Below, piece by piece: positions 11,801 to 20,192 of a DNA stretch of 64,000 nt. Location of the stretch: the NCBI GenBank assembly GCA_973895155.1, contig OZ316891.1:248001-312000 (forward strand). The letters are read 5' to 3'. The position numbers were made by a program, and so were the translations under genes. The DNA is from Marsupella aquatica. Taxonomy: Eukaryota > Marchantiophyta. A model generated the notes under the pieces. It was given only the letters and a program-made list of their open reading frames with translations. It did not search any database and had not been told where the DNA came from. Positions within the stretch are counted from its first letter, which is position 1; the number at the start of each line of letters is the position of its first letter.

Positions 11801-12444
11801 GCTTCATCGTTGACGGCTCCCTTCCTCTTCATCTCTACTGCCGTGGAGGTTTCTCCTAGCACCGTTGCCTGGGTCCACCTTTCCGTGCTACCCTTTAATT
11901 CCCAGTGGATGTCGTTGCAGTTCTTGATGGCCTCTCGGATGCCGACGACGCTGTCTTTGCAAAACAGAAGATCGTCGAGTTGATTGGAAGTAGGCGTCCA
12001 CAGGAACTCGTCCTTGATGAGTTCGCCTCCTAAGAAAGCCGTCTTGTGCAGCTCCCACAATCGAGCGAGCTCCTGCCGTTCTCGAGCTGCCCTTTCTGAC
12101 TCCTCGTCCTCGTAAGTCTTGATGTACTCAGTTGCCCGTTCGAACAGGCATCCCCAGAAATGTGCCGCTTGATTGACGTTGCTCATACCCTCCTTAGGTT
12201 GATCGTCGGTATCTACTCTCTCCCCGAGTGCTTGCCTAAGCAGCTGACAGTAGTTGGCCTCCCGTAGTCGTCTGCCTAGTTCGTGCTCGCAAATGAGCCA
12301 CCATCTCCTACAAGCGCTCCTTACCCCTCTCCTCTGCCGGTCCTTCTTCCCGTTGATCCTTCCTAGCCGCCGACGCTTAACGCGCCCTAACCCTAATCGG
12401 GTTTTCACCCTTAGCCTTACCTCCGGCCTCTGCCCGGGTTCCAT
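8833..12444 (-). CDS. LTR-encoded coiled-coil protein, 1,203 aa, intact frame
   Basis: The first ATG (12,444, protein start MEPGQRPE) lies about 116 bp inside the LTR, and the frame is open for 1,203 codons. In order: a basic N terminus; a helical segment with AAHFWGCLFERATEY; a Lys/Arg stretch resembling a nuclear localisation signal (TPAKRTRSAAPKKP); a central domain of about 200 residues with KDFYLTPKVIAEVFGLP and FRSFPGPSTKNGFF, resembling plant-mobile or plant-transposon-protein domains; a Pro/Glu-rich linker; about 290 residues of heptad-rich coiled coil; a basic KKKRKPSGSRS patch; and an acidic tail with 8-residue repeats. No enzyme motif is visible. The role is unknown; a structural or accessory retroelement protein is plausible. 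This is the only uninterrupted copy of the frame in the window. Confidence 0.75.
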   Translation of the reverse strand: MEPGQRPEVRLRVKTRLGLGRVKRRRLGRINGKKDRQRRGVRSACRRWWLICEHELGRRLREANYCQLLRQALGERVDTDDQPKEGMSNVNQAAHFWGCLFERATEYIKTYEDEESERAARERQELARLWELHKTAFLGGELIKDEFLWTPTSNQLDDLLFCKDSVVGIREAIKNCNDIHWELKGSTERWTQATVLGETSTAVEMKRKGAVNDEATPAKRTRSAAPKKPAEQQSRRQGEAEEEEVDPIKAIPTRDDTWKGWAATLPVEVQLHFAREEDACFTAMQTKKYQGFMAGSGLEAFVRLPWLKPEVPESDLLEFVGSWEPETNCTRIYGKDFYLTPKVIAEVFGLPMGNKTKVDTRKTLPDKEFRSFPGPSTKNGFFQNTCTNPHIGEMIDFLRVTMHCNLPRAEIGKAQVYLAERPDPSRDYNGYLLNQLKKILKEEQQVIGMGSVSWLGYHMPLLCRYARGQTFAPVLPLQVRAPEEAPTPRPLAEKPQPPVSPTIEQVFRPRKEDLPMQQPGMQSLLKLLEKEKKSSSATTTATATMQDTTTEVGLHRLTRENPFAGDKERIRPESKPGVRMYVGTSSSESEAELPEAPTEEEEREKPEIQEVEEAVEDCSHDNSGYGSDHHVPGVRTCGRFVPTLPRVVRGDPNQQSSPESPPPDVAPPSFDGIKQTVQEFQERIKQEEEAALAKEKDLPGGDWPEDIRRLAEKGSKPLATIEEIRRTAWEQRPRWAMPITSTYSTYAKNRAMEYGEMCGELALGIFGEELEVGPFFHREQLEKHQLEEAVALERSKKDEVIRRLRRMGAEIEDLRAAKKAQDELRIKRHELNIMQGQLDAAQADNQNIKDKLTQTQEELADTIKEREKWKQELKNTEEAHITANSRAMAETQRKEWALKGELEKIRGALEQKEVELGKSYQGIMALQQELASLTASFKADLREKDEMLEQTYAKMNQMESVIIAELDKELRATQEEKATLKKELEEAHREQEEAKNELEGARKDLDETQEELEEITRKMENLQRRADNQTERLKKQAVVFKCLAAAGPSPVGTNQLPGVVIAEGQAAPPAPVPEVSGKGKGPAAEPPTKKKRKPSGSRSNTTSQAVVIKEVDPAPTPDRVTAKDPTTLGEGEAEAVGLAEAEAVGLAEAEAVGVVEAEAEGGPSQADGELTRSRAGNLSVGGPTAVAEEEVLGASIEDPPPVS
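8966..9050 (-). repeat. 24-bp minisatellite in the LTR ORF, three units
   Basis: Direct repeats of 24 bp encode EAVGLAEA-type units near the C terminus of the LTR protein. The number of units differs between LTR copies: three here, two in the 5' LTR near 33,320-33,365 and four in the 3' LTR near 44,168-44,255. The frame is kept because the unit length is a multiple of three. Confidence 0.85.
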
Positions 12445-14861
12445 GGTTGCCCCTAATTGTTTATATTTTCCTTGTTTTGTCACTATACTAAGGTGTTCCT
12501 AGGGTGCCTTCCTGCTTTACCCACTTAACCGGCCGAGTGATTCCTATCTAGGCATCACAATTTCACAAGTGGATTATTGTAAAGGAGGGAGATCTTGTTT
12601 GTGACTTATACTCAATGTATCCTGCCAAGGGTAAACTACCCCCAAGGGAAATGTCCAAGTGGGAAAGAATTCACTGCCCATGGTACCTTGACACAGACAA
12701 GTGGGATTCACCCTTTGATGAAGTGGAGAAGGATTGGTTTCTGAAACTTGCAAAGTCGCAGATCCTTCCCAACATTGTTTCTAAGATGAAGCAAGGTCTC
12801 CTTAGCGACATCGATAAATCTTCTACGGAGTTAGAGACAATCTGTGAGACAGCAGTTGTCCATGTAGATAGGAGCCGCAAGCCACGAGGGAAAGTTAAAA
12901 TAGACACTGCAGTGCCAAGTGCCTCCACGCGATCCGGAAAGAAACATAAGTTTTCAATATTTTTTTCAAATGTTTGCTAGTGCCCGGCGCTGCCATTCTT
13001 GTGTTTCAATCTTCATCAGTGTTTGCTTGAAGGCCCTAATCCCACATTCTTTGCAATATGTTCATAGGTCAAAAGAAGTCAGATGCAGATGGCACAGATG
13101 ATACGAATGTTACCCCAGAAGCTTCAAAAGCAAATACTGGCGCTTTGCCAGATCCACTTACACCAGTTAATTCTGGGAAATCGATTGTCCCAGTCGATGC
13201 GACCAGTACAAAAAAGAAAAGCAAAAGGACTCGAGATGCTGGACAATCAGAACGACATTCTCAGGCTGTCACTGGGCTCCAACGTGATGTTGGGGATTTT
13301 AAAGCCAAGTTGTCCCGTCATTGTTTCGTTGAGACCAATGTCAGTGAACTTGTGGACAGTGTGTTTAATAAGGAGGAGAAGCCGGAATGGGTAAATAATG
13401 CCAAAAAGTGGGGGAAAGACCTGATCAAATCTGGATGCCGGCTGAAAGGAGTGGTGAGGGGTGGGAAGCAAAGACCTTTTGGTGTTGACGCTGGTTTTAT
13501 TTACTTGCCAACTGGGCTAAAACCGACTTTGCTTGACAGAAAGGTCCCTAAATGGAACGTCCCCGACTGTACCCTACTCCGATCCTTTTTCCAGGCAATG
13601 GATCCTTTTTTGTTGGATGACGGAATTATTGCGATACTCCATACGGGGGAGTATGATCAAATTTTGCAGGTCATCTCCGCTTGTCAAGAGTCCAAGAAAT
13701 TCCAGTGTCTATGTACACATAATGTCGTCATGGGGTTCCCAATGTACAAAGCAAAGTCTGATTTACGGGTAATTTCGTTGATCCTTTTGCTAGCGCCAGG
13801 CGCTATTCATATTATCTATTACTTTCTTTTTTTTATTTGACCTTATTTCAGGTAAACTATTCAACATGATTTTGTGGATTATTTGCTAGCGCCCGACGCT
13901 ATTGTAATCTGAGGGTCCTTCCTCTATTTTGTTCCCTTTTCAGGTATTCACTTTACGTTTGGATGTATTTTCGCGGATATCATCCAAGGTGAAAGTCCCA
14001 AAAGATCCTAAGTTCAAACCCCTTTCAAAAACAGAGGATCCTTCCATTACAAATCTGATTGGACTTCCCTTTGCGAAGGTTGATACAACTCCAGAGCTTG
14101 AATTTGCCGGGAATGCCAGACTACATCCAGGATTCATGCAGTCTGTGTTGGAACTAATTACGTGTCCAGGAGATATTGTTCTGGATTGGGCTGTAGGTTC
14201 GGGGAGTACATTTGTTGCAGGTGATAATTGTGGTCGATTTGTAATTGGACTCGAGAATAGGAAGGAGTTTGTTGAAACCGCTTCTAAGGTATTTCTGGAT
14301 CTTCTTACTCCAACAGAGTCTGAGCCCGAAGCCCCTCCAAAGTCTACAATTTCAAAACAAAAGATAGACAAACTGAAGTCTGTCTTAAATTTTGATTCTG
14401 AAGATGAGGATGAGACAGAAGAGGGGGAAGAAGAGGAGGATCCTAACATTCCCAAAGTGTCTCTTACCAGAGAAGATCCAGGATCTAATGGAGGGAGTGA
14501 CAGCGGAGACTCTTCTGAGTAAGAAGCTTCCGAGTAAGCTCTTAAGTAAACCCGGTGTTTTAGTAGATTACCTTATTCTCTCTTCGATTTCTCATTTTTC
14601 TTTTCATTTTTTAAAATATTCTTGGCGTTGACATAAAACCCTAAACTTCTCGTCCTCAGGTCAGACTGGAATCTTCGCCGGTGTTTCCAACTCAGAAGGA
14701 AAGTAGCTAGGCAATATATTAAAACTCCCGAGAAACCATTTGTACTACCTTCCTATGATGAGAATATTGCTAGACGAGCTGATAGTGTGCGGACCCTCCA
14801 TTCGGAGCATAAAGGTTTGAGATTAAGGAGAGGGTCTGATAGAAAATTTATTCGTAGTTGA

Positions 14862-15985
14862 TATGTTGATGATATGGCCGAGAAAGTTTTTTTAGACATG
14901 GAGGCAGAATCCACCGACAGGTCCGAGTCAAGTGAATCAGAATTCTCAGATTGATTTGCCTTGAAAGGGTATTTTGGGATTTATATACACTGAAGTTATA
15001 CTAGCACCGGGCGCTACTATTATGTAACCTGGATACATTGTTTATTCAAATGTATTCGATACATTGGATACTTTTGTGGTGTATCTTTATTCTATTATGT
15101 TCTCTATATTGCAATGTTTTTATGGTAGCGCGTGTTGCTACCATAATTTAATGTCCATGATCATATACCCGCATATTTTTCAATTTTGTTTTTGTCCATT
15201 TTTGAGGATCAGTTTACTTCCTAAGACTAGACATTCCGAGTGGTCAAAAACAAGTGACCTGAAACTCAGTATATGTTGGGTCTATTTCTCAATTGCATTA
15301 TGCTAGCGCTTGGCGCTACTAAAACATATTTTGGAAACATTGTCCGTTAAGTGTTTTCCACATGTCAGCGACAACTATTTTGTTTGTTCCTTCTGTTAGT
15401 AACGTAAACATTTTAATATTGTAATATTAGCGTCGGGCGCTACTATAACTGTACGACGGTCAATGCAATCTTACAATGATTCTCCCGTACGCTCTGGATG
15501 ATGTCAGTGGAAGTTTCGAGGTAATCTTTTGTCCCGTTCTAAGTTCGTTCGGCCTGTCGCGACTCGCATGTGAGCTGGTACCGGATTTTTCTCATCCAAA
15601 CGGTCACTTCATGTCACAACGGGACTTTGGATGCCTGAAACATTTCGGGATTCCAATACTAGTTTTGGTCGACCGTTTCTGAATGGAGACGAAGGTAAAC
15701 GTTGCAACTATCATGTGAGAAGGGAGTGACCGTTCCGTGTTGAACCGGTAGTTTGGGGACTTTGAGGATGCAACCTCCACCCCCTCCCTCATTACGATGG
15801 GCGTATCCAGGTCGAACGGGTTTGCTTATAATACTTGGGAGATTACATCCCGACTGCCTAGTTTTGCTACTGCTTTAGTGGTTTATGTTCCCACTTTCGA
15901 TAATCTTCGAGCTCTTTCGCTGACCGGGGTTGTATTGACAACTATATCTTTGAATTTGCCATCCGCTGCCTAGAGGTTTCATACC
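14862..15985. other. Spacer after copy 1 with a decayed C-terminal extension and palindromes
   Basis: Directly after the TGA of copy 1 the same frame stays open for about 30 codons (Ser/Glu-rich, ending ESEFSD) to a second stop near 14,955. Copy 2 shows a matching stretch after its own stop, so the ancestral protein was probably longer. The rest is AT-rich spacer with palindromes near 15,000, 15,124, 15,302 and 15,424. No other gene is supported. Confidence 0.45.
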
Positions 15986-16462
15986 ATGAATAACTCGAGG
16001 AGAATCTCCGTGGCCTCTTTTCAAAGACACACCACAATCATTTCGGAGGAGGGCTCGGTTCCAGAAACTAAGCAGCCTGAATGGTCGGACACAAGTGCTT
16101 TCCGCAACCATTTTAGTCTCCCCCAAGACAAAGCCATTAGTCCTGGTGACAATCTGATCCCATGGCTGAGGGATTCTCCGCCTAGGAGATTTGCAGAGCG
16201 GTTTACGATTCATTGGCCACCTCCTCCTTACAGTCCAACTCGGGAGGATGAGATGAGGAAACAGGAAGAACTTGGCCGTGTTGATTTCCAGAACACGACC
16301 ATTCCTGGTGTGTTTCCCCGAACCGGTGATGAGCGAGTTCCGTCGATGGCGTTTGTGAGGAACCGTGAGCACGATTTCGTTCCAGATAGAGCCCGATCTA
16401 ATGCTGGAGTGAACAATGAATGTGGCTCATCGACCAATGAGCGGACTAGCGCCCGGCGCTAG
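15986..16462 (+). CDS. Small conserved ORF downstream of copy 1
   Basis: ATG-started ORF of 158 codons. It contains FRNHFSLPQDKAISPGDN, which matches FQNHFALPYDEAISPGER in the ORF at 19,788-20,192 downstream of copy 2. Nearby shared features are a Trp shortly after the motif and a later RF-F-H pattern. The protein is polar and Pro/Arg-rich, with no signal peptide or membrane segment. I do not recognise the family. Conservation of the motif in two separately diverged copies suggests it is or was coding, and part of the same duplicated unit as the methyltransferase-like gene. Its last codons run into a dispersed palindrome (16,444-16,463). Confidence 0.5.
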   Translation: MNNSRRISVASFQRHTTIISEEGSVPETKQPEWSDTSAFRNHFSLPQDKAISPGDNLIPWLRDSPPRRFAERFTIHWPPPPYSPTREDEMRKQEELGRVDFQNTTIPGVFPRTGDERVPSMAFVRNREHDFVPDRARSNAGVNNECGSSTNERTSARR

Positions 16463-17286
16463 CGTTGGTCTCTAAGACTATGGTGCCCATAGCGCTCAAG
16501 TTTTTTCGAATGTGATGAAGACTTTGTCGGGACTCGACCGAAATTTAGAAATCTTGTCGTTAGATGTAGCCATTTTGGTTATCGATTGTGTGGAGTTTGG
16601 TGAAGTGCCTAGCACTAGTTTACTGTTCGGCCATTTTAAGCGAGAGGCATCGGATGCGCGTAGCTTTTTGAAACTTTCATACCTTCCGTTTACGGTGTGG
16701 TTATGCGGATCACTTTGATCTTTTGTAAGCGCCTGGCGCTACCATCTTACTAAAAAAAATTTGTATCGTAAGACTTTGTGGATTTTGGGGTGGCATTCAA
16801 TTATGCGAATTGGTTGGAGTTGGCTCTTTTGGATGTAAAACCCTAAACGTCGGTCCGATGGTCCCGGTGGGTTTGTCGTATTTATCACGTCGGCCTCCAT
16901 CAGACTGGGCGATATAACTAGCGCCCGGCGCTAGTATCTTCACCGGTCCGATGGAGGCGCTCGAGTTTCTTATTTAGAGCTCCATTCTGTGCAATTACAA
17001 TGGCAGCACCTGGTGCGTGCCTGTGCTTTTTAGTATAACCCAGGTTCAAATGTACCGTTCCCCTCGGCTTAGTATTTGAGCGCCTGTTGCTATTCTACAT
17101 CATTTTTTTTGGACTTGACTACAATCTTCTAAACACCCCGTTTTGGGTGTCAAGTTCTTGCTTAACAACAGAAAAGTTTCCGGTATTTTTTGTTTAAGTT
17201 TGGTGTATTCGGTTTCCTGTTTCCTGTCATCAGTTCCTGTTTTGGGTTTCCTGTTTTCCTATTTCTCGTCTTATGTAAATACCCCT
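16463..17286. other. Spacer with palindromes and a gene-fragment junction
   Basis: No intact gene. It holds palindromes near 16,727, 16,918, 17,002 and 17,080. At 17,215-17,286 the minus strand resembles the extreme C-terminal coding end of copy 3 (GYL followed by a Thr/Arg/Lys-rich tail), directly abutting the truncated 5' end of copy 2. This marks a rearrangement breakpoint. Confidence 0.4.
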
Positions 17287-19202
17287 TCATGTTGACCAAA
17301 GCAGGAAGCCTCGCACCAAAGCAAAAGTAGATACTACGGCCCCAAGTGAATCAACAAGATCTGGAAAAAACGTAAGTATAATTGGTTTCCTTTGGTTAGC
17401 GCCCGGCGCTGCTATGGAAGTGAATATCTGTTTCATTGTTAGCGCCCGGCGCTGATATGAGAGTCAATATTTCAGAAACTGAGTTGGTATTTTTAGTCCA
17501 AAAGTGTATATTTATGGCCAAGTATTACAGATAGTTTGGCCAGCACTGGGCGTTAGCATTGTCGTTGTATCAATATTAACGGATATCACCTCGGCATCCA
17601 TTTGAACAAGGAGAAAGTCAGACGCCGTGGGGAGCGGAGATACAAAGATAGATGCCACCCCAGAGGCTTCTGAAGCCAATACCGGAGCACCATCCGATCC
17701 AATTACTCCCGCCGACAAAGGGAAGGCGATCGCTCCAGTGGATGTGACCAGTACAAGGAAGAAGAGAAAAAGGACCATTGAAGGTGGATCTTCCTCTCGA
17801 GAAAGTGCTGCTACTGTAGGTCTTCAATGCGAAGTTGGGGACTTCAAGAGTAGACTTTCAAGGCATTGCCTTGTTGAATCTAGCATCTCAGAATTCTACG
17901 ACTCAACGTTTAACAAAGGGGAGAAGCCTGACTGGGTGAATGGTGTAGAGAAATGGGGAAAGGACCTCATGAAGTCTGGCTTCCGAGAGAAGGGCATTGT
18001 GCGTGGTGGAAAGGAGAGATTGTTTGGAGTCCACGCGGGTTTTATTTACCTTCTGACTGGATTTAAACCATCTCTGCTAGACAGAAAAGTTCCAAAATGG
18101 AATGTCCCTGACCACACTTTGGCCACCTCTTTCTTTCGTGGAATGGATCCATTTTTATCTGATGATGGAATGCTGGCCATTTTACATAACGGGGAGTACA
18201 ATCCAATGTCTCCGGTTATATTGGCCTGTCAGGATTCGAAGAAATTTCATTGCATCTTGTCACACAATGTTGTCATGTCAGTTCCAATGTACGCGCCGAA
18301 GACTGACCGACAGGTAAATTTATCATCGTGACAGTCATCTGGTTTGCGGTTCAAAAAATGTGTATGAATACATCCATTGACATACCTTTCTTGGGTTATA
18401 TTACAGATCTTCACGCTCAGGCTTGACATCTTCTGTCGAGTGTCTGAAAAAGGGAAGGTGCCAAAAGACTTGAGGTTTAGACCTCTGTCTGCCATGGAAG
18501 ATCCCTCCATAACTAATTTAATTGGACTTCCCTCTCTCAAAGTCGATCCAACACCTGAGATGGAATTTGCTGGAAATGCCCGTTTGTCGGTTGGATTCAT
18601 GCAATCTGTCATTGAGCTCATCACTCGTCCTAGGGATATTTTCATGGATTGGACAATGGGGTCAGGTAGCTCTTTTGTAGCTGGAGACTATTCTGGGAGG
18701 TTTGTAATTGGAGTGGAGAATAGGAAAGATTTCGTTGAAACTGGTTCCAAGGTGTTCTTAGATATACTTTCTCCAAAGGAAGTCAAAACTTTGCCACCCC
18801 CAATTCAACCACCCAAAAAGAAAAGGAGAGACAAGCTCCGTTCTATACTTAATTTTGACTCTGACGACAAGTCAAGTGGTGGTACAGCAGACAAGGATGA
18901 GGATGGCACACCTGAGGGGAAGGGTCAGGAACAATCCGCTGGCCAGAGTGACAGCGATGACTCTTTCGAGTAATGTTCTAAAACTCGTAAGCTTCTTTCT
19001 CCTTTCCAGTTCCTTCATGCTTTTGTGCTATCCATTCATACAATCGATTGACAAACTTCTATTCTCACCCAGGTCCGAATGGAATACGAGAAGACGCTTC
19101 AAACTCAGAAGAAAAGTAGCTCGTTTTGAAATTGTCACTCCGGAGAAACCATTTGTTTTACCCTCTTATGCTGAAAACGCTGCAAGAATGGAAGATAATT
19201 AG
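17287..19202 (+). pseudogene. ParB/methyltransferase-family gene, copy 2, 5'-truncated
   Basis: This matches the second half of copy 1 exon by exon. The end of exon 2 is 17,287-17,371 (RKPRTKAKVDTTAPSESTRSG). Exon 3 is 17,611-18,313, exon 4 is 18,407-18,969 and exon 5 is 19,073-19,202. Introns sit at the same places with GT-AG ends. Exon 4 has DWTMGSGSSFVAG and GRFVIGVENR, the SAM-binding motif I region of beta-class N6/N4 methyltransferases. As in copy 1, no DPPY/SPPW is seen (GFIYLLTG at the expected place). The ParB-like half is absent. A TAG at 19,200 interrupts the C-terminal exon, whose frame continues to about 19,368 with residues matching copy 1 (KGLRLQRGVDRKFVRN). Exons 3 and 4 alone are open and could still be expressed. 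Confidence 0.6.
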
Positions 19203-19787
19203 AGGACTCTTTGTTGGGAAAACAAAGGTCTCCGGCTACAAAGAGGAGTTGATAGAAAATTTGTCCGAAATCCTTATGTAGACAACGTTTGTAGGAGCAA
19301 GTATGTAGATGATGAGGCGGTCTCTACCAAGAGGTCACAGAGCTCCGAATTGGAATCGTCCGATTCTTGAAGCATTTTTGCGGCTTAGATTTTGCCAGCG
19401 CCGGGCGCTGTTATCATAATACATGTATTTATTATCCCAGATATGATTTGTTTACATTACATTGAAAACAAAATGTATCAAATTACTCATTTCCCTTACT
19501 AGCGCCGGGTGCTCCCCAAACATCTATTTTTCTAATTGTGAATTTTGAATCCTTCATCCATTCCTTGGCCCCGCATATTTTGTCGTTACCGAAAATAGTC
19601 GTCTCTTTCTCAACGGTCCTTTTTGCGTTGAACCTTTCTGTGATACGTTTTTGCTGATCTCCGAACCTAAACTCTCCATTAGGTCACTCTCGCAAGTTAT
19701 TTCAGACACAACCTCTCTCGAAGTCGGGTCATTTCAACAACACCGGTCTTGTCTTTAGCCTAGATTTCATTTAACAGTGCCCACCAG
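19203..19787. other. Spacer after copy 2
   Basis: It begins with about 55 codons of decayed C-terminal exon of copy 2 (to about 19,368), then AT-rich spacer with palindromes near 19,395 and 19,499. No further gene is supported. Confidence 0.45.
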
Positions 19788-20192
19788 ATGGAGAAGAAGG
19801 AGATCATGTCTTTGGAGGAGATGCTTGCATTCTTCACTCCTTCCAGAGTTCGACCGGACGAGAGTCACTTCAACTCCTTCGAGTCCGTTCATGGTGACAC
19901 TTCCAGCGAGACCTCAACCTTCCAAAATCATTTTGCGCTCCCGTATGATGAGGCGATTAGTCCCGGGGAGAGGAACTTACCTTGGATTGACGACCGGGAC
20001 ACTCCGCTTGCAGTTCCTGATCGGTTTTCATTTCATTCTGTCATTCCTGCTGATGGTATTCAGCCTATTTGCGATGAGTACAAGAGTGACTGGGACGTGT
20101 TGACTTCCTCGATACAAATGTTCCAGGCCCCGGGAATCAGAATGCGGAGTTTCAGCGCCCCTCGTCTTCTTATGTGTGGCACAGGGGTCTAG
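19788..20192 (+). CDS. Small conserved ORF downstream of copy 2
   Basis: ORF of 134 codons beginning MEKKEIMSLEEMLAFF. It carries FQNHFALPYDEAISPGER followed by LPW, matching the ORF at 15,986-16,462. Position and spacing after the methyltransferase-like copy are also alike (a few hundred bases after the terminal exon). No known domain is recognised and no membrane segment is seen. The C-terminal part differs from its partner and may be decayed. Confidence 0.5.
   Translation: MEKKEIMSLEEMLAFFTPSRVRPDESHFNSFESVHGDTSSETSTFQNHFALPYDEAISPGERNLPWIDDRDTPLAVPDRFSFHSVIPADGIQPICDEYKSDWDVLTSSIQMFQAPGIRMRSFSAPRLLMCGTGV

Larger units (their letters stand above)
7912..12559 (-). mobile_element. Solo LTR (subfamily A), about 4.65 kb, inserted in exon 2 of copy 1
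   Basis: On the minus strand it begins TGTGATGCCTAG and ends GGGACGCACCACA, the same termini as the LTRs of the full element at 29,810-45,329, and it is nearly identical to them throughout. No gag or pol is attached, so it is a solo LTR left by LTR-LTR recombination. The 5-bp flanks are ATTTA (7,907-7,911) and ATTTC (12,560-12,564), a target duplication with one mismatch. It is antisense to the host gene. Removing it with one target copy leaves the host exon open in one frame. Confidence 0.9.
5990..14861 (+). pseudogene. ParB-like/N6-N4 DNA methyltransferase-like fusion gene, copy 1, split by a solo LTR
   Basis: Five exons are inferred. Exon 1 (ATG at 5,990, to 6,789) has a low-complexity basic N terminus, then a ParB-like domain with a helix like LKDAFQSSGYNP and the signature LVFDGNHRLYLW (compare bacterial ParB G-x-x-R-x-x-A). 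Exon 2 starts at 6,959 and is cut at 7,911 by an LTR; it resumes at 12,560 in the same frame and runs to about 12,946. Exon 3 (about 13,063-13,768) ends with the DDGIIAILHTGEYDQIL region of a beta-class methyltransferase. Exon 4 (13,944-14,518) has GDIVLDWAVGSGSTFVAG, the SAM-binding motif I, then GRFVIGLENR and an acidic tail. Exon 5 (14,660-14,861) is basic. The catalytic DPPY/SPPW motif is not found; GFIYLPTG stands where I would expect it. Introns 1, 3 and 4 have GT-AG ends. The donor of intron 2 reads ATAAGT. As it stands the gene cannot make the full protein. Confidence 0.6.
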
